Counted from the first letter of the stretch, positions 1 to 7,304 are shown. The stretch: DNA of 15,786 nucleotides from Candidatus Zhuqueibacterota bacterium (GCA_013361015.1 JABWAN010000023.1:1-15786); one strand, 5' to 3'. Numbers and translations: made by a program. The notes: a model not told the origin generated them from the letters alone.

Positions 1-1
1 C

Positions 2-1684
2 GGCAATTACGAAGCTTTGGTAACGCCGGCGATTACCACCGCCGGCACGGGTGAAACGATCTTCTGCGGCCCGCGTGATGATCCGTTCTTCGTCGATCTC
101 GGCGGTGTGTTCGATCTCGGCCAAACGCGCAGCACCTATGGCAGTGATCCGAACAATCCCAACAATGCTCGCGATGCGGTTGCGGGTTTCAATTGTCATG
201 CAATCTGTTTGCAAATTCCGATCAGCTCGCTGCAAAAAGATGGCATGAATCCCGAGCAGGCCAGCAGCATTCTCGATCCGAACTTTGTGATTGGCGTGTG
301 GGCCTCGGCGAGCCGTCAACAAGTCACCACGTTGTCGCCAGTGGGTGCAAAGCCGACGTATAGCGGCAATTGGGTGCAAGTCTCTCGTCTCGGCATGCCG
401 CTCACCAACGAGGCTGTGATTCCGATCAAAGACAAAGATTATTGGAACGCGGTCACGCCGTATAGCCAAGACGAGCAATACTTCGTGCAGTATTTGGCGA
501 ATCTCGAGTTGTCCCTTTACATGCAAGACGGCGGCGACCCCGCCAACGCCACTGTGGGTTTGGGCGATCTCGTGCCCGCATTGGCGCCGTTGCGCGTGCA
601 ATCCATGTCGTATCCTGCGCTCGCCATTCCGGGTTATCCGACGCCGGGATTGGATTTTCGCTTTGGTAAAGACGGCGCATTCGCGGTAACGAAAGTCGTT
701 TCGGATTTTAGCGGAACCGCTTTTGCAGTGCCCACGCGTCCCGCGCAAAGTGGTTTGCCCACGGCTCTGGTTGGCGCCGGTGAGCCGCGCCGCGTCGATA
801 TTTTCCCGATCTTCTATTTCGGTGTGCCCAACGCGATTCCTTATCAACTGCTCACCAAGAAAACCGGTCCGCTTGATTCCGGCAAGCCGTTCATCCACAA
901 TTTTCTGCCGATCACACAAACGCCCGACGGCGGTTTGTATGGCGGCGATATGTTGCGCTTGAACATGGCCACGCCCGTGACCGATCGCAACACCTCGGAA
1001 TTCCGGCAGAATGCCCACATGGGTTTGGTGCGTGCAGCCGCCATCGGTTTAACGGCCGCGCCGTACAACACCACCAAGAACCTCGAGTTCATTCCGCACA
1101 TGGACGGATTTCCGAATGGCCGTCGCCTCGAAGACGACGTCACCACGATTGAGTTGCAAGCCGTGGGCGGCCTGGTGCTCGCCGCAGTCGGGTTGCCGTT
1201 TGACGATGCAGTGGCTGCTGATTACTCCGATGTGCTTTCGCCAAAGCTGGTTGCGGAATTGACGTACAGCGCCGGCCCAAATCAAAACGATATTCCGCTG
1301 TTGCCGCAGTTCCCGTATCTGGCCTCACCTCATCGCGGCTTTGACTACGTGAAACAGCTCACTGCGAGCAACGTGCAGACCGGCGTGGCTGGTGGTAATA
1401 TCGGCGCCTCCGTACCGCGCGGATTTCTTCTCGAACAAAACTATCCGAACCCGTTCAATCCGACGACGGAAATCAAGTACGCCGTGACCAAAGACGCCGC
1501 GGTGAAATTGCGCGTCTTCAACTCACTCGGCCAGGAAGTCGCCACGTTGGTGGATAAAAAGCTCGCGCCCGGAACGTATACTGCGAACTGGGATGCCAGA
1601 GCGTTTTCCACCGGCACATATTTCTATCGTTTGGAAGTAGATGGAAAAGCCCTGCCCGCGAAAAAAGCGGTGCTGGTGAAGTAA
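2..1684 (+). CDS. Secreted DUF4331 family protein with T9SS type A C-terminal sorting domain (5' partial)
   Basis: The frame is open from the first bases of the window, so the start codon and signal peptide lie upstream; 560 residues are visible. The body matches my knowledge of the DUF4331 family. Near the N-terminus there is a GPRDDPFFVDLGGVFDL segment, and around residues 320-385 there are DMLRLN and GFPNGRRLEDDV, two hallmark motifs of that family. Its molecular function is unknown. The last ~85 residues, from the NYPNPFNPTTEIKY motif through YRLEVDGK to the terminal KKAVLVK, form a compact beta-sandwich tail of the T9SS type A (Por sorting) class. The protein is therefore expected to be exported across the outer membrane and attached to the surface or released. 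It is followed after 252 bases by a TPR protein on the same strand. I recall DUF4331 and TPR genes being neighbours in other genomes, which would support a shared role, but I could not check this here. Confidence 0.85.
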   Translation, partial: GNYEALVTPAITTAGTGETIFCGPRDDPFFVDLGGVFDLGQTRSTYGSDPNNPNNARDAVAGFNCHAICLQIPISSLQKDGMNPEQASSILDPNFVIGVWASASRQQVTTLSPVGAKPTYSGNWVQVSRLGMPLTNEAVIPIKDKDYWNAVTPYSQDEQYFVQYLANLELSLYMQDGGDPANATVGLGDLVPALAPLRVQSMSYPALAIPGYPTPGLDFRFGKDGAFAVTKVVSDFSGTAFAVPTRPAQSGLPTALVGAGEPRRVDIFPIFYFGVPNAIPYQLLTKKTGPLDSGKPFIHNFLPITQTPDGGLYGGDMLRLNMATPVTDRNTSEFRQNAHMGLVRAAAIGLTAAPYNTTKNLEFIPHMDGFPNGRRLEDDVTTIELQAVGGLVLAAVGLPFDDAVAADYSDVLSPKLVAELTYSAGPNQNDIPLLPQFPYLASPHRGFDYVKQLTASNVQTGVAGGNIGASVPRGFLLEQNYPNPFNPTTEIKYAVTKDAAVKLRVFNSLGQEVATLVDKKLAPGTYTANWDARAFSTGTYFYRLEVDGKALPAKKAVLVK

Positions 1685-1697
1685 GGCTCTATCTATG

Positions 1698-1739
1698 CAC
1701 GTTACACTTTACAGGTTACGTCGTGTAAAGTGTAACGTG
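1698..1739. repeat. Perfect 16-bp inverted repeat downstream of the DUF4331 gene
   Basis: The arm CACGTTACACTTTACA (1698-1713) is exactly complementary to 1724-1739, with a 10-base loop. A 10-base direct repeat, CGTGTAAAGT, occurs at 1722-1731 and again at 1736-1745, so the right arm is partly duplicated. It starts 14 bases after the stop codon. No run of T follows, so it is not a standard intrinsic terminator. It could protect the 3' end of the mRNA or be one copy of a dispersed palindromic repeat. Confidence 0.8.
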
Positions 1740-1832
1740 TAAAGTTGTGAAGCTTGGTCTTTATCTGAATCTGAAACGCTCGTATATTAAAAGTCAAATC
1801 TTTGCTTTCAAGCAAAAACTTTTCTGTAAACA

Positions 1833-1879
1833 GATTTAACGCATGAAGCGGAGACTTGCTCAAGTTCATCCGTTAAATC
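1833..1879. repeat. Long imperfect hairpin upstream of the TPR gene
   Basis: The arm GATTTAACG (1833-1841) pairs with CGTTAAATC (1871-1879). After one C/C mismatch, ATGAA (1843-1847) pairs with TTCAT (1865-1869), giving 14 paired positions out of 15. Inside the loop CTTG (1855-1858) can pair with CAAG (1861-1864). The element ends 57 bases before the preferred start codon of the TPR gene, so if transcribed it would fold in that gene's leader. It could be a cis-regulatory structure or a dispersed repeat; the sequence alone does not decide. Confidence 0.65.
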
Positions 1880-1936
1880 CGCTAACAAAATTCTTTGGGC
1901 TGCGGCTTGTCCGCCTTATGCATTGAGGTATACGTC

Positions 1937-3277
1937 ATGAGTAGAAATCAAAAAACGCTGTTGTTGATCGCGAGCTTTGTCGTGATTTGGCTGGGCGCAT
2001 ATTTCATGCTGCAAAAGCCGCAAGCCGGACGCGCGATTCCGGATTTGAGCAATCGCACCGGCAGCGGCAGCGCCTCCGCGGAGTTCCTCAACACCAAACA
2101 CGCGTTCGAATACTATCGCGATGAAATCCGCAAAAAGCCGGAGACCGTGAAGAATTACGTGCAGCTGGCACAACTGTTCATGCAAGAAGCGCGCATCACC
2201 GGGCGCCATCACGAATACATTCCCAAAGTGCAAAGCTTGTTGAGCGAAGCGCTCGCGCGTGCGCCCAAAGATCTCGAAGCGCTCATTACCAAGGCTTCAT
2301 TGCTCATGACGCTGCACAAATTTGAAGACGCGAAAGCACTGGTTGAGCAGGCTGTGGCTAGGGCTCCTTACCACGCGATGGCTTACGGCGTGCTCGCCGA
2401 TGCACTGGTGGAATTGGGCGATTACGAACAAGCCGTGGTGATGTGCGATAAAATGTTGAGCGTACGTCCCGATCTGCGTTCCTACTCGCGCGCGGCATAC
2501 TTGCGCGAGTTGCACGGTGATCTCGAAGGCGCGCAGCAAGTGATGAAATTGGCGTGCGATGCCGGCGTGAGCGGCCATGAGAATCGCGCGTGGACGCTCT
2601 ATCAACTCGGCAAGCTCTACTTTGCCGAAGGCCGCCTCGATACTGCGACATTCATCTTTAACGGCATTCTCGCGGAAAGGCCTGATTATGCCTATGCGCA
2701 GAGCGGCTTGGCGCAAATCAATCTCGCGCGCAAGAATTACGCGGAAGCCATCGCTACTTTAAAACAACTTTACAGGGACACGCCGGATCATGCCTTTCTC
2801 GAACAACTTGTGGAAGCGTGTCACTTGGCGGGAGAAACCGCGGAAGCGGAGAAGATGACGAAACTCGCGCTGGAGGCCTATGCACAGCACGAGCAAGACG
2901 GGTGGGAAGTGAATTTGGAATACGCGCGCTTCTGCACGAGCTACGATCTCAATTTGCCAGAAGCCTTGCAGCGAGCGCAACGCGAATACGAACGCCGTCC
3001 CAACAATATAGATGTGCTGGAAGTCTATGCGAGCGCTCTCTACAAAAACGGCCAGCCGGAAAAAGCCGAACCTTTTATCAAGCAAGCCTTGCGGCTGCAA
3101 ACCCCTCGCGCTTCGCTATATTTTCACGCGGGCATGATCGCCTATCAACTCGGCAAGCATGATGAGGCGCAGGCACATTTGCAGCAAGCTTTGTCCATGG
3201 GGCCCGGCTTTTCCGCGCGCGAAGCGCAAATCGCGCGCGACACACTCGCCGGGCTTCGCAGTGCGCAAGCGAGTTGA
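1937..3277 (+). CDS. Membrane-anchored tetratricopeptide repeat (TPR) protein
   Basis: The product is 446 residues. I chose the ATG at 1937 because a GAGG ribosome-binding sequence lies at 1925-1928, 8 bases upstream. It also puts an ideal signal anchor at the N-terminus: residues ~5-25, with LLLIASFVVIWLGAYFML, after a short basic segment. An in-frame ATG at 1895 would add 14 residues and hide this anchor. The rest is alpha-helical with several TPR-type units carrying the usual small/aromatic pattern, for example AYGVLADALVELGDYEQAV, WTLYQLGKLYFAEGRLDTA and the C-terminal AGMIAYQLGKHDEAQAHLQQA. TPR arrays bind partner proteins; there is no sign of an enzyme domain. The single helix and export-facing topology suggest a periplasmic scaffold tethered to the inner membrane. 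It follows the DUF4331 gene and is closed by a strong terminator, so the two may act together. Confidence 0.85.
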   Translation: MSRNQKTLLLIASFVVIWLGAYFMLQKPQAGRAIPDLSNRTGSGSASAEFLNTKHAFEYYRDEIRKKPETVKNYVQLAQLFMQEARITGRHHEYIPKVQSLLSEALARAPKDLEALITKASLLMTLHKFEDAKALVEQAVARAPYHAMAYGVLADALVELGDYEQAVVMCDKMLSVRPDLRSYSRAAYLRELHGDLEGAQQVMKLACDAGVSGHENRAWTLYQLGKLYFAEGRLDTATFIFNGILAERPDYAYAQSGLAQINLARKNYAEAIATLKQLYRDTPDHAFLEQLVEACHLAGETAEAEKMTKLALEAYAQHEQDGWEVNLEYARFCTSYDLNLPEALQRAQREYERRPNNIDVLEVYASALYKNGQPEKAEPFIKQALRLQTPRASLYFHAGMIAYQLGKHDEAQAHLQQALSMGPGFSAREAQIARDTLAGLRSAQAS

Positions 3278-3307
3278 GCAAAAAGATAACGAACGGCGCT
3301 TTACCTC

Positions 3308-3337
3308 AAGCCTGATGAGAGATCATCGGGCTTTTTT
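3308..3337 (+). terminator. Rho-independent terminator after the TPR gene
   Basis: The stem AAGCCTGATGA (3308-3318) pairs with 3323-3333 through one G-T wobble, around a GAGA loop (3319-3322), and runs into six T residues at 3332-3337. It begins 30 bases after the TPR stop codon. The other strand lacks a matching T-run, so it should work only for + strand transcription and not for the convergent gene ending at 3540. Confidence 0.9.
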
Positions 3338-3360
3338 ATTTATCGCGTTGTTCAAATGGA

Positions 3361-3420
3361 TGGAGGTGTCATTCCGAGATGCGTAGCGACAAGGAATCTT
3401 TCCAGACACGGGTTTCTCTC
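3361..3420. repeat. Putative dispersed intergenic repeat (TCATTCCGAG...GGAATCTTT type)
   Basis: This lies in the 200-base gap between two convergent genes and has no coding potential that I can support. It contains ATTCC (3371-3375) and its inverse GGAAT (3393-3397) around a GC-rich centre, followed by CTTTCCAGACACGGGTTTCT. From memory, elements beginning GTCATTCCGAG and ending GAGGAATCT or AAGGAATCT are high-copy intergenic repeats in many bacterial genomes of this general kind. Only one copy is visible in this window, so the assignment rests on recollection. Confidence 0.5.
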
Positions 3421-3539
3421 CCGCATCGGCAAACGCCGACCGAGCCGCCGCGTTTTCTGTAAATCTGTTCTCGTCATGATCAAATTTGCAGCAAAATTGT
3501 AAAGCATACCATCGTTGCATTCACCTTCCAAAGGCCGAA

Positions 3540-4109
3540 CTAAAAAAGTCTTGGCAAAGTTAGCGGCAAGATCAACAAAACAATCAGCACGCCCAGGATT
3601 GCCCAGCTCGCCCAACTTCTCGCCGCGGTCGTATTTTGCAACCGCCGATCATAGGCCCACCAGCACGAAAATACGATCAGCGCCTCGAACACTAACTCGG
3701 CAAACGGAAAGAGCTCGCCAAGCCCCAATCCGAATTTGATCGTGGGACCGAAATTCGCGAAGGGCAAGATCGGTGGGAGCATGAGCCAGTTTAAAACCCA
3801 ATGCGAAAATACGGCAAGGCTCAACGGCACGGCCCAATGGCGCTGGCCGTCGGCGCGCACGAACAGCAAGAATACAACGAGCGCATAGAACGCGGACCAA
3901 AACAAAGAATGCGAATAAGGCACGTCATACAAGTCAAGCTGCATCGCGCCTTGCAAGGGGAAGAATAAACGGAAGTGTTCTACTTGCAGGAAGTATAGAA
4001 CGATCCAAATCCAATCGCACAACTGCACGGCTAGAAGCAATGCCCACGTGGGTGCTTTGCGATACCGCGCTTTGAGGGCGAGTCCAATGGCGAAATGGCC
4101 GGCAAACAT
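3540..4109 (-). CDS. Small polytopic membrane protein, YdjM/DUF457-like putative metal-dependent hydrolase
   Basis: The product is 189 residues from the ATG at 4107-4109. It has about five hydrophobic helices. Polar residues sit at helix ends in a pattern recalling the inner-membrane YdjM-type family: GHFA (His5), CDW (Asp32), the YSHS motif (His67) and SHW (His103). Such proteins are annotated as putative metal-dependent hydrolases; the substrate is unknown. The frame stays open upstream to 4421, but that extension is hydrophilic, reads antisense-like composition and overlaps two other genes, so I reject it. The start codon shares one base with the stop codon of the upstream 38-codon ORF (TGATG). 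No clear ribosome-binding sequence precedes it, so translational coupling is likely. It is the last gene of the - strand set and I see no intrinsic terminator after it. The family call is moderate; the membrane nature is clear. Confidence 0.65.
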   Translation of the reverse strand: MFAGHFAIGLALKARYRKAPTWALLLAVQLCDWIWIVLYFLQVEHFRLFFPLQGAMQLDLYDVPYSHSLFWSAFYALVVFLLFVRADGQRHWAVPLSLAVFSHWVLNWLMLPPILPFANFGPTIKFGLGLGELFPFAELVFEALIVFSCWWAYDRRLQNTTAARSWASWAILGVLIVLLILPLTLPRLF

Positions 4110-4225
4110 CAGTCGTGCTCGCGTTGGTTGAGATAATGATCGAGCCACGTCAAAATTACACTGGCCAAGCCCAAGCCGGCAGCGAGGAGAATGAGAATCT
4201 TCGTTTCGGGCATATGCGTTCTCAT
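4109..4225 (-). CDS. Small single-helix membrane peptide (38 residues)
   Basis: An ATG at 4223-4225 opens a 38-codon frame ending in TGA at 4109-4111. The start overlaps the upstream barrel gene's TAA by one base (TAATG) and the stop overlaps the next gene's ATG by one base (TGATG). The product has a short N-terminus, one hydrophobic segment KILILLAAGLGLASVILTWL, and a polar tail ending LNQREHD. A second ATG at 4211-4213 (34 residues, MPETK start) has a weak GAGA sequence 6 bases upstream and may be the true start. Exact packing on both sides and a proper transmembrane profile argue that it is real. The family and function are unknown; it could be an accessory subunit of the YdjM-like protein, or simply a coupling peptide. 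Confidence 0.6.
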   Translation of the reverse strand: MRTHMPETKILILLAAGLGLASVILTWLDHYLNQREHD

Positions 4226-5175
4226 TAAAATTTGAATCGCCGCGCGAGCCCCACACTTCCTCCCCAAGCACCCTCATTCGCGGTGAGGCCGTGCGCGAGT
4301 GCAGCTTCAAGATTGAATGCACCGAGCCGCCACGAAACTCCCGCACGCGCGAGGCCGCGTGCTTCAGTTCCGAGCGGGATGACATTGCGCGTGGTAAGAT
4401 AGCCGTTGATCTCAGCCGCAACTTTCAAGCTCCGGCTTAGATCAATACTTCCACCCAAGCCGTAACTCAATACATCATTCTGTTCATCGAGATTGCGCGG
4501 CGCGGTGAGTATGCCGATGCCAAGGTCGCCGAACACGAGGCCGCTTTTGATCTTGCGCGAAGCCAGCAGCGACAAATAAATGTCGGTCGTATTCGGGCCA
4601 ATGCCTTTACTCTGCGTGGTGTTCGGCAGTTTGGTCTCGACATGAAAGCCGAGCGCGGTCTTTTGCTCTTTATCAGTAAGAAGACGAATGAGAGCTGCAA
4701 CTGAAAAATCTCCGGCATCGTGCGTGGTGCCGGAAACTGGAAAGCCTGCAATGGGTTGTGAAGCGGTCGCGTCGATGGCAAGCTGCTGTTGCACGGCGCC
4801 GCGCACTTGCAGCGTGACATTGTTTGCAACGCCGAAATCAGAGCGCAGATACGCGAAGCGGCGGAGCGTGCCTTCCAAACCCGAAAGCGGCGCACGCCAC
4901 TGTGGGCGCGTTTCGAAACTCACGCTCGTGTTTATGGTTCGCACAGAGGTTAGCCAAAGATGCGGAGTGGATAAAAATTGCGGCGTGAAAGTAGGTTGAA
5001 TATTCTCCCCTGGAGGGGGGCCAGGGAGGTGTTCTTTAATTGGAGCACCCCTCTCAAACGAAGAATAACGTGCGTGCGTTTGTGCTGCGAGCAACAAGAG
5101 CAATCCAAACCAGGATAGAACATTTCGAAATGAGCGCCGCGCCGAACGCAGGGGAAGGTTCTTCCAGAATGACAT
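4225..5175 (-). CDS. Outer-membrane beta-barrel protein (putative porin/transporter-like)
   Basis: The product is 316 residues. Residues 1-36 look like a signal peptide: a basic n-region, the hydrophobic LSWFGLLLLLAA and a plausible cleavage after THA. The mature part has alternating hydrophobic/polar beta strands, many Gly and aromatic residues, and ends in RRFKF, a C-terminal phenylalanine typical of outer-membrane barrels recognised by BAM. The pattern of strands, such as KTALGFHVETKLPNT, YLSLLASRKI, LVFGDLGIGILTAP and LSYGLGGSIDLS, resembles barrels of the 'MetA-pathway' type (PF13557-like), but I cannot confirm this. The gene starts 30 bases after ftsH stops, with no clear ribosome-binding site. 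Residues ~49-58, proline-rich LPGPPPGEN, are encoded by a palindromic GC-rich element (5001-5035) that looks inserted. Confidence 0.7.
   Translation of the reverse strand: MSFWKNLPLRSARRSFRNVLSWFGLLLLLAAQTHARYSSFERGAPIKEHLPGPPPGENIQPTFTPQFLSTPHLWLTSVRTINTSVSFETRPQWRAPLSGLEGTLRRFAYLRSDFGVANNVTLQVRGAVQQQLAIDATASQPIAGFPVSGTTHDAGDFSVAALIRLLTDKEQKTALGFHVETKLPNTTQSKGIGPNTTDIYLSLLASRKIKSGLVFGDLGIGILTAPRNLDEQNDVLSYGLGGSIDLSRSLKVAAEINGYLTTRNVIPLGTEARGLARAGVSWRLGAFNLEAALAHGLTANEGAWGGSVGLARRFKF
5001..5035. repeat. GC-rich palindromic element inside the barrel gene
   Basis: The + strand shows the palindrome CCCCTGGAGGGG at 5007-5018, flanked by CTCCC (5006-5010) and GGGAG (5024-5028). Read on the - strand it runs ACCTCCC-TGG-CCCCCC-TCCAGGGGAGAAT. 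A related sequence on the + strand occurs at 10714-10748 in front of another gene. The element is in frame in the barrel gene, just after the signal peptide, and encodes a proline/glycine stretch. Confidence 0.5.
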
Positions 5176-5205
5176 CGCAAGAAGGGGCGAGCTTAAAATT
5201 GAATG

Positions 5206-7182
5206 CTACGTGGATTGGTTAGACAGGGTTCGGACTTCGTGCGTGGGTTGCAGCACAGCGGCTTTGCCGTCGGCAGCTTCGTGCGCAGAAACCTTCGGCT
5301 CTTTTTTCGAGGGCGGCATCTCTGCGCCGTTCATCAGCGCCGTCAGCTCATCCCATTCCACGACTTCTTTTTCGAGTAAGAGTTGCGCAAGCGCTTCGAG
5401 CTTGGGCCGGTTGCGTTTGAGCAGGCGGACCACTTCGTCATAGGCGTCTTCGACGATATTCCGCACTTCTTCGTCGATTTCGCTCGCGATCTTTTCGCTG
5501 TGTCGTTCGCCGCCAAACTCCGTTTCGAGAAAGAGGCCGCGTTTTTCTTGGGCATAATAAAGCGGCCCGAGCTTGGCACTCATGCCGTAAGCCGTGACCA
5601 TGCTGCGTGCGATGGCCGTGCCGCGCTCCAAATCATTCTGCGCGCCGGTGGAAACTTCATCGAAGATGATTTGCTCCGCGACGCGCCCGCCCAACAAAAC
5701 CTTCAGGCGATTGAGCAACTCCGTGCGCGTCATCAAATAGCGATCTTCCGTAGGCAGTTGCAGCGTGTAACCGAGCGCCGCGATGCCGCGCGGAATGATG
5801 CTGACGCGATGCACGCGATCGACGCCGGGCAATACCGCGGCAACGATGGCATGTCCGGCCTCATGATACGCGACAATCTCTTTTTCTTTCTTGTTGAGCA
5901 CGCGGCTCTTTTTTTCCAGGCCGGCAATCACGCGATCGATCGCCTCCTCCAAATCGGTGCGCTCAATGTGCAACTTGTTCGCGCGCGCAGCGAGCAATGC
6001 GGCTTCATTGACGGCGTTCGCCAAATCTGCGCCCACAAAACCCGGCGTGCGCGCCGCAATGACGCGCAGATCAACGTCCGGCGCGAGCTGCACTTTTTGC
6101 GCGTGTACTTTGAGAATCGCTTCACGGCCGTTGATATCGGGGCGGTCCACCACGATTTGACGATCGAAGCGGCCGGGGCGCAAAAGTGCAATGTCAAGAA
6201 TCTCCGGACGGTTCGTCGCGGCCATGATGATCACACCATTGTTCGCATCGAAGCCGTCCATTTCCACCAACAACTGATTGAGTGTTTGCTCGCGCTCGTC
6301 ATTGCTGGAAAACGGACTCATCCCGCGCGCTTTGCCGAGGGCATCCAATTCATCAATGAACACGATCGCGGGTGCGCGTTGTTGCGCTTGATCAAACAAA
6401 TCGCGAACCCGTGCGGCGCCCACGCCCACGAACATTTCCACGAATTCCGAGCCGCTCAATGAAAAGAAGGGCACGCCCGCCTCCCCTGCGACTGCGCGCG
6501 CCAGCAAAGTTTTGCCCGTGCCCGGCGGCCCGACGAGCAGCACGCCTTTTGGAATACGCCCGCCCAAACTGCGAAACTTCTCCGGCTGTTTGAGAAACTC
6601 GACGACCTCTCGCACTTCTTCCACCGCTTCGTCGAGACCAGCAACATCCTTGAAGGTGACTTTGGTTTTGCCTTCGACATAAATCTTCGCTTTGCTCTTG
6701 CCGATCGACATCAACCCGCCCTGCGGATTCATGCGCCGCGCGGCAAAGCTCCACAGCAACAATAAAAGAAAAAAAGAGAACATGCCAATGAAGAAGAAAC
6801 TCTGCTGCCACCAGCCCCCCTCCGACTCGCCCGAGTAAGGCACACGCGCGGCTTCGAGCTCCTTCACCAATTCGGGATCATAAACACGCACGGTCGCGAA
6901 GGCCGTTCCGGCCTGGGTTGAATCCTTCGCGCTGGCTTGCGTCGAGTCGCTCCGCATGCGTCCCCGAATTTCCTCCAACGTCAACACGCAAGAAATGATT
7001 TTCCCTTCTCGCAGCATTGCTTTGAATGCGCTATATGGAATGGGCTGCACCTGCTCTTGGCCAAAGTAGCTGTGCAGCGCGTAGAAGACGAACAATGCCG
7101 CAGCGACATACCAGAGCGAAACGTTGAAACGCCTCGGCGAGAGTGGAGAGGGTTTGCGCAGTTTGGGATTATCCGTGCTCAT
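5206..7182 (-). CDS. ftsH: ATP-dependent zinc metalloprotease FtsH
   Basis: The product is 658 residues, normal for FtsH, a membrane-bound AAA+ protease that degrades misfolded membrane proteins and selected regulators. In order: a first membrane helix (~23-40), a short periplasmic domain, a second helix (~128-146), Walker A GPPGTGKT (218-225), the FVG pore motif after FVEMF (~251), Walker B IVFIDE (273-278), the second region of homology ending in RPGRFDRQ (~342), and the zinc site HEAGH (440-444) with its probable third ligand, Asp517, in TGAQNDLE. All key residues are present. I chose the ATG at 7180-7182 because an upstream ATG at 7252-7254 would lie inside the -35 region of a good promoter. 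No strong ribosome-binding site is visible. The periplasmic domain carries a low-complexity segment with DSTQA twice (~79-91), and the C-terminal ~40 residues are an unconserved tail. It heads the - strand gene set. Confidence 0.97.
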   Translation of the reverse strand: MSTDNPKLRKPSPLSPRRFNVSLWYVAAALFVFYALHSYFGQEQVQPIPYSAFKAMLREGKIISCVLTLEEIRGRMRSDSTQASAKDSTQAGTAFATVRVYDPELVKELEAARVPYSGESEGGWWQQSFFFIGMFSFFLLLLLWSFAARRMNPQGGLMSIGKSKAKIYVEGKTKVTFKDVAGLDEAVEEVREVVEFLKQPEKFRSLGGRIPKGVLLVGPPGTGKTLLARAVAGEAGVPFFSLSGSEFVEMFVGVGAARVRDLFDQAQQRAPAIVFIDELDALGKARGMSPFSSNDEREQTLNQLLVEMDGFDANNGVIIMAATNRPEILDIALLRPGRFDRQIVVDRPDINGREAILKVHAQKVQLAPDVDLRVIAARTPGFVGADLANAVNEAALLAARANKLHIERTDLEEAIDRVIAGLEKKSRVLNKKEKEIVAYHEAGHAIVAAVLPGVDRVHRVSIIPRGIAALGYTLQLPTEDRYLMTRTELLNRLKVLLGGRVAEQIIFDEVSTGAQNDLERGTAIARSMVTAYGMSAKLGPLYYAQEKRGLFLETEFGGERHSEKIASEIDEEVRNIVEDAYDEVVRLLKRNRPKLEALAQLLLEKEVVEWDELTALMNGAEMPPSKKEPKVSAHEAADGKAAVLQPTHEVRTLSNQST

Positions 7183-7225
7183 CAGGAATCGTTTCGAAGT
7201 GATTGGCTCGATTAAAACGCGCGGC

Positions 7226-7254
7226 AATATAGTGGCGCACTCAAGTAAAGTCAA
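7226..7254 (-). promoter_or_regulatory. Sigma-70-type promoter for ftsH
   Basis: On the - strand, TTGACT (7249-7254) and TATATT (7226-7231) are separated by exactly 17 bases. Transcription would start near 7219 and leave a leader of about 36 bases before the ATG at 7182. Confidence 0.7.
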
Positions 7255-7275
7255 GCGAAAAGCCGGAATTAACGC

Positions 7276-7304
7276 TTGACAAAATGAATGACATTTCTAT
7301 ATTT
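7276..7304 (+). promoter_or_regulatory. Promoter for the large Ig-repeat secreted protein gene
   Basis: TTGACA (7276-7281) is followed after 16 bases by TATATT (7298-7303). The -10 continues as TATATTTG, which also fits the Bacteroidota TAnnTTTG element. Transcription would begin near 7310, giving a leader of about 100 bases before the ATG at 7410. It is divergent from the ftsH promoter, with 21 bases between the two -35 elements. Confidence 0.7.

Noticed and set aside
1801..1816. Small hairpin TTTGCT-TTCA-AGCAAA
   Set aside because: Six A/T-rich pairs can arise by chance, and no T-run or known motif accompanies it.
4110..4421. An extension of the YdjM-like gene to an ATG at 4421
   Set aside because: It overlaps the barrel gene and the small peptide gene, its composition is unlike a membrane protein, and MFAGHF at 4109 is the natural family start.
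5383..6462. A 359-codon open frame antisense to ftsH
   Set aside because: It is a shadow of the highly conserved ftsH coding frame in GC-rich DNA; the translation has low complexity and no domain.
7183..7254. A longer FtsH starting at 7254
   Set aside because: The extra codons lie over a well-formed promoter and are not conserved-looking; the ATG at 7182 gives a normal FtsH.
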